From positions 1,736,001 to 1,800,000 of the forward strand of contig NZ_CP133266.1 of assembly GCF_030915485.1 (NCBI RefSeq): DNA of 64,000 bases, read 5' to 3'. The notes beneath the pieces are model-generated. The model saw only the letters and a list, made by a program, of their open reading frames with translations, was not told the DNA's origin and did no database searches. This document shows, one piece after another, positions 62,162 to 64,000 of this stretch; positions within the stretch are counted from its first letter, which is position 1, and each line of letters opens with the position of its first letter. Source of the DNA: Neobacillus sp. PS3-40. Lineage in GTDB: Bacteria > Bacillota > Bacilli > Bacillales > Cytobacillaceae. Both the position numbers and the translations under genes were made by a program.

Positions 62162-62358
62162 TTTGAAAGCCTTTGTTCATTGGGCATAATGAACACGAGC
62201 AAAATATACAGTAATCCCATTGGGAAAAATCCAGTAACCATCAGTAGAATTATAAAGATAATGCGAAGTAATTTAGCATCCATTCCGATAACTTCTGATA
62301 GACCGCCAATGACACCTGCTAACATCCTGTTGGTGCGTGACCTCATCCATTTTTTCAT
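62158..62358 (-). CDS. yvlC: PspC-domain protein YvlC
   Basis: 66 aa from ATG 62356-62358; an upstream TTG abuts AAGGAG too closely. PspC signature NRMLAGVIGGLSEVIGMDAKLLRIIFII with one or two membrane segments. PspC proteins take part in phage-shock/envelope stress sensing. Confidence 0.92.
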   Translation of the reverse strand: MKKWMRSRTNRMLAGVIGGLSEVIGMDAKLLRIIFIILLMVTGFFPMGLLYILLVFIMPNEQRLSK

Positions 62359-62396
62359 GTGTGTTTCAACTCCTAACCCGAGTATTTTCAAACTCC

Positions 62397-63518
62397 TTAT
62401 TTAAAAGGAGTGACCTCATCAGATTTGTGAACAGTAACCGAGCCTGTTTTTGTATCTGCCCATAATTCCAATGCTGCTGTGGGATGGTTGATTGTTTTGA
62501 AGCGAAGCAGTTTTTGAATCATTTCATTTTTCTCATCGGTAATTTGAATTCCATCAAGCAGTACATTAAATCCACCCAAATTGGTCTTTAGTTCCCCACT
62601 TACAGCAATATCAACAGGAACATAAAAATCAACGCTACCCGTTGTCGCTTTTGCAGATACTGACTCACAGCGATTGTTGCTAAGGTTCATAACCAAATTG
62701 CCATTAAACGATTGCATTTCTACTTTACGAAAATCGCCATCGAGCTTAATTGCTCCATTGATCGTTTCTGCTTCCAGATCATCAAAATGACTATTCATAA
62801 TTTTAATATACCCATTCGCCGTTTCTGCTTCCATTCTTTTGCCGTTTATAGCGGATAGTTCAATTTTCCCGTTTGCTGTTTTAGCCCTAAAATCTGTCAC
62901 AAACAGATGTTCACCTGAAATAGGACCATTAAACATTCTTGCACGTATTCGATCATATTGTGTTTGCGGCACAAAAATAACCGCATCAAGTTTCATCCAC
63001 TTTTGTTGGGTTGTAAATCGGAATTTATCCCCTTCAATCGCAAAAACAACATCTTTTAAAAAGTTTTGACGTGCAAGGTCCTGATTATCAACCCGATACA
63101 CTTTCGCCTGGCATTCAATTCTTACATCCCTTTGATCCCAAGGAACAATTTTCACGGATCCATTCGCCACATCAATATCCATATCCTTAAACATGACATC
63201 ACTTTGATGGAAAATATGTGAGATCTCAACGGATTGTCCGAAGTTTAAATCTAAATCAAAATCTTTGATTTTTTTCAGTGCAGAATCAACAAACTCAAAA
63301 ATTTTATCCTTCGTTGATTGGTATTTCTGGTGTACACCGTCTTCCTTCTTTGCTTCCTCAAAATGGACAACAGTAGAAAGTTCATGAACAATTTCATCCT
63401 GCTTCTGATCGATTGTTTGAGCTCCCTTTTCCAATAGTTCAAGTAGGTTCAGCGCTTCATCCACCGTCAATTTTCCTTCTTCAACCAATTTTAAAATTCG
63501 TATTCTCTCTTCCTTCAC
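62397..63518 (-). CDS. yvlB: DUF4097 beta-helix protein YvlB
   Basis: 373 aa from GTG 63516-63518, eight bases after GGAGG; an ATG five codons upstream contains that site. An N-terminal helical segment (KEERIRILKLVEEGKLTVDEALNLLELLEKG) is followed by a repetitive beta-strand region typical of DUF4097 (RAKTANGKIELSAINGKRMEAETANGYIKI). Possibly an adaptor for the PspC partner. Function unknown. Confidence 0.93.
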   Translation of the reverse strand: MKEERIRILKLVEEGKLTVDEALNLLELLEKGAQTIDQKQDEIVHELSTVVHFEEAKKEDGVHQKYQSTKDKIFEFVDSALKKIKDFDLDLNFGQSVEISHIFHQSDVMFKDMDIDVANGSVKIVPWDQRDVRIECQAKVYRVDNQDLARQNFLKDVVFAIEGDKFRFTTQQKWMKLDAVIFVPQTQYDRIRARMFNGPISGEHLFVTDFRAKTANGKIELSAINGKRMEAETANGYIKIMNSHFDDLEAETINGAIKLDGDFRKVEMQSFNGNLVMNLSNNRCESVSAKATTGSVDFYVPVDIAVSGELKTNLGGFNVLLDGIQITDEKNEMIQKLLRFKTINHPTAALELWADTKTGSVTVHKSDEVTPFK

Positions 63519-63558
63519 ATGGATCCCTCCCATTTTTAATGTAGTATATTTCCATAGA

Positions 63559-63867
63559 TTATCTTAAGGCCTTTATACCTCTAACTATATTCCAAATTGT
63601 AACTCCAATGCTAATGACAACCATTAAAATTACACAACCAATTGTATAAACAGGAATTCCACCTGAAGCCCCAGTCCCATCAAAATAAATGCTGAGTGCA
63701 AGTAGTGGTAACGGAATGAGTGGAATCAAATGTGACAAAAAGGCTTTTTTTGCATGAACTTTGGTATCAGGATCTTCAGATGCTAAAAATACTATAAGCG
63801 GAAAAATAAACGCAGCAAACAGAATGCTAAAGTAGCTTAACGCGGAAAGAACTTTTCTAGTTTCCAT
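63559..63867 (-). CDS. yvlA: DUF4870-type membrane protein YvlA
   Basis: 102 aa with three hydrophobic segments and the VHAKKAFLSHLIPLIPL motif of DUF4870 proteins. First gene of yvlABCD, directly behind a SigW-type promoter. Confidence 0.88.
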   Translation of the reverse strand: METRKVLSALSYFSILFAAFIFPLIVFLASEDPDTKVHAKKAFLSHLIPLIPLPLLALSIYFDGTGASGGIPVYTIGCVILMVVISIGVTIWNIVRGIKALR

Positions 63868-63896
63868 CCTTTTTTCAACTCCCTTTACAATTAGTT

Positions 63897-63922
63897 TACG
63901 AAGCGGGCTTTTGAAAGTTTCA
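63897..63922 (-). promoter_or_regulatory. SigW-type ECF promoter of yvlABCD
   Basis: Minus strand TGAAAC-N16-CGTA, an exact match to the SigW consensus, about 30 bp before yvlA. The B. subtilis yvlABCD operon is a known SigW target. Confidence 0.9.
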
Positions 63923-64000
63923 TTATCGGGAAACTTTTTATATAAGCTCTACACCAAAAAAGGTTCTTGTATAAGATAGTATTGTTTTTACGATCTTTTT

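Overview
The window reads as chromosome of a low-GC, endospore-forming Bacillaceae (Bacillus sensu lato; the many dispersed intergenic repeats recall Neobacillus/Mesobacillus-type genomes, but this is only a guess). The reasons are the Bacillus subtilis-like gene orders: cggR-gapA-pgk-tpiA-gpmI-eno, secG-est-rnr-smpB-ssrA, yvcI-rapZ-yvcK-whiA-crh, hisZGDBHAFI, hprK-lgt-yvoD-ppaX-yvoF and yvlABCD. Crh, CtsR-type and CggR-type operators, and a SigW-type promoter are also present. Almost every gene lies on the minus strand.

Layout: 1-7.98 kb is a ketone-body/3-hydroxybutyrate catabolic locus. It holds a 3-hydroxyacyl-CoA dehydrogenase cut by the window edge, a PAS-AAA+ sigma-54 activator, 3-hydroxybutyrate dehydrogenase, a GntP permease, thiolase and ScoB/ScoA. 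Two sigma-54 (-24/-12) promoters lie in front of gntP and scoA, each preceded by three copies of a TTCCG-N6-CGGAA palindrome that are likely activator sites. Sigma-54 itself is encoded at 28.6-29.9 kb. 8-11.4 kb holds yqxD and a two-component system. 11.4-15.1 kb is an eroded accessory stretch with dispersed repeats, a frameshifted zinc-ribbon remnant, a leucine-rich-repeat lipoprotein, a second small lipoprotein and gene fragments.

15.1-16.9 kb is the most unusual part. The tmRNA gene (ssrA) is interrupted in its T-loop by a 283-nt group I intron, and a free-standing LAGLIDADG endonuclease gene sits just past the tmRNA terminator in convergent orientation. smpB, rnr, est and secG follow. 20.8-28.1 kb is the glycolytic operon with its CggR operator and promoter. 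28.1-32 kb has a glutaredoxin-like protein, sigL, a decayed tRNA-Arg and the ftcD-fchA pair. 32.2-35.3 kb is a large SARP/AfsR-type regulator. 35.3-37.1 kb is a repeat-rich gap ending in tRNA-Arg(CCG) and the CtsR-controlled clpP.

37.8-44.7 kb carries crh, whiA, yvcK, rapZ, yvcI, trxB and a TPR protein. 44.9-51.5 kb is the histidine operon. 51.9-55.9 kb is a large secreted double nucleotidase/phosphodiesterase. 56.4-60.4 kb is yvoF-ppaX-yvoD-lgt-hprK. 60.7-61.5 kb is a SPOR-domain amidase, followed by a 21-bp phased repeat array. 61.8-63.9 kb is yvlDCBA behind a SigW-type promoter. Regulators of carbon flow (CggR, Crh, HprK, YvcK, sigma-54 with its activator) are concentrated here, linking glycolysis, gluconeogenesis and use of 3-hydroxybutyrate.
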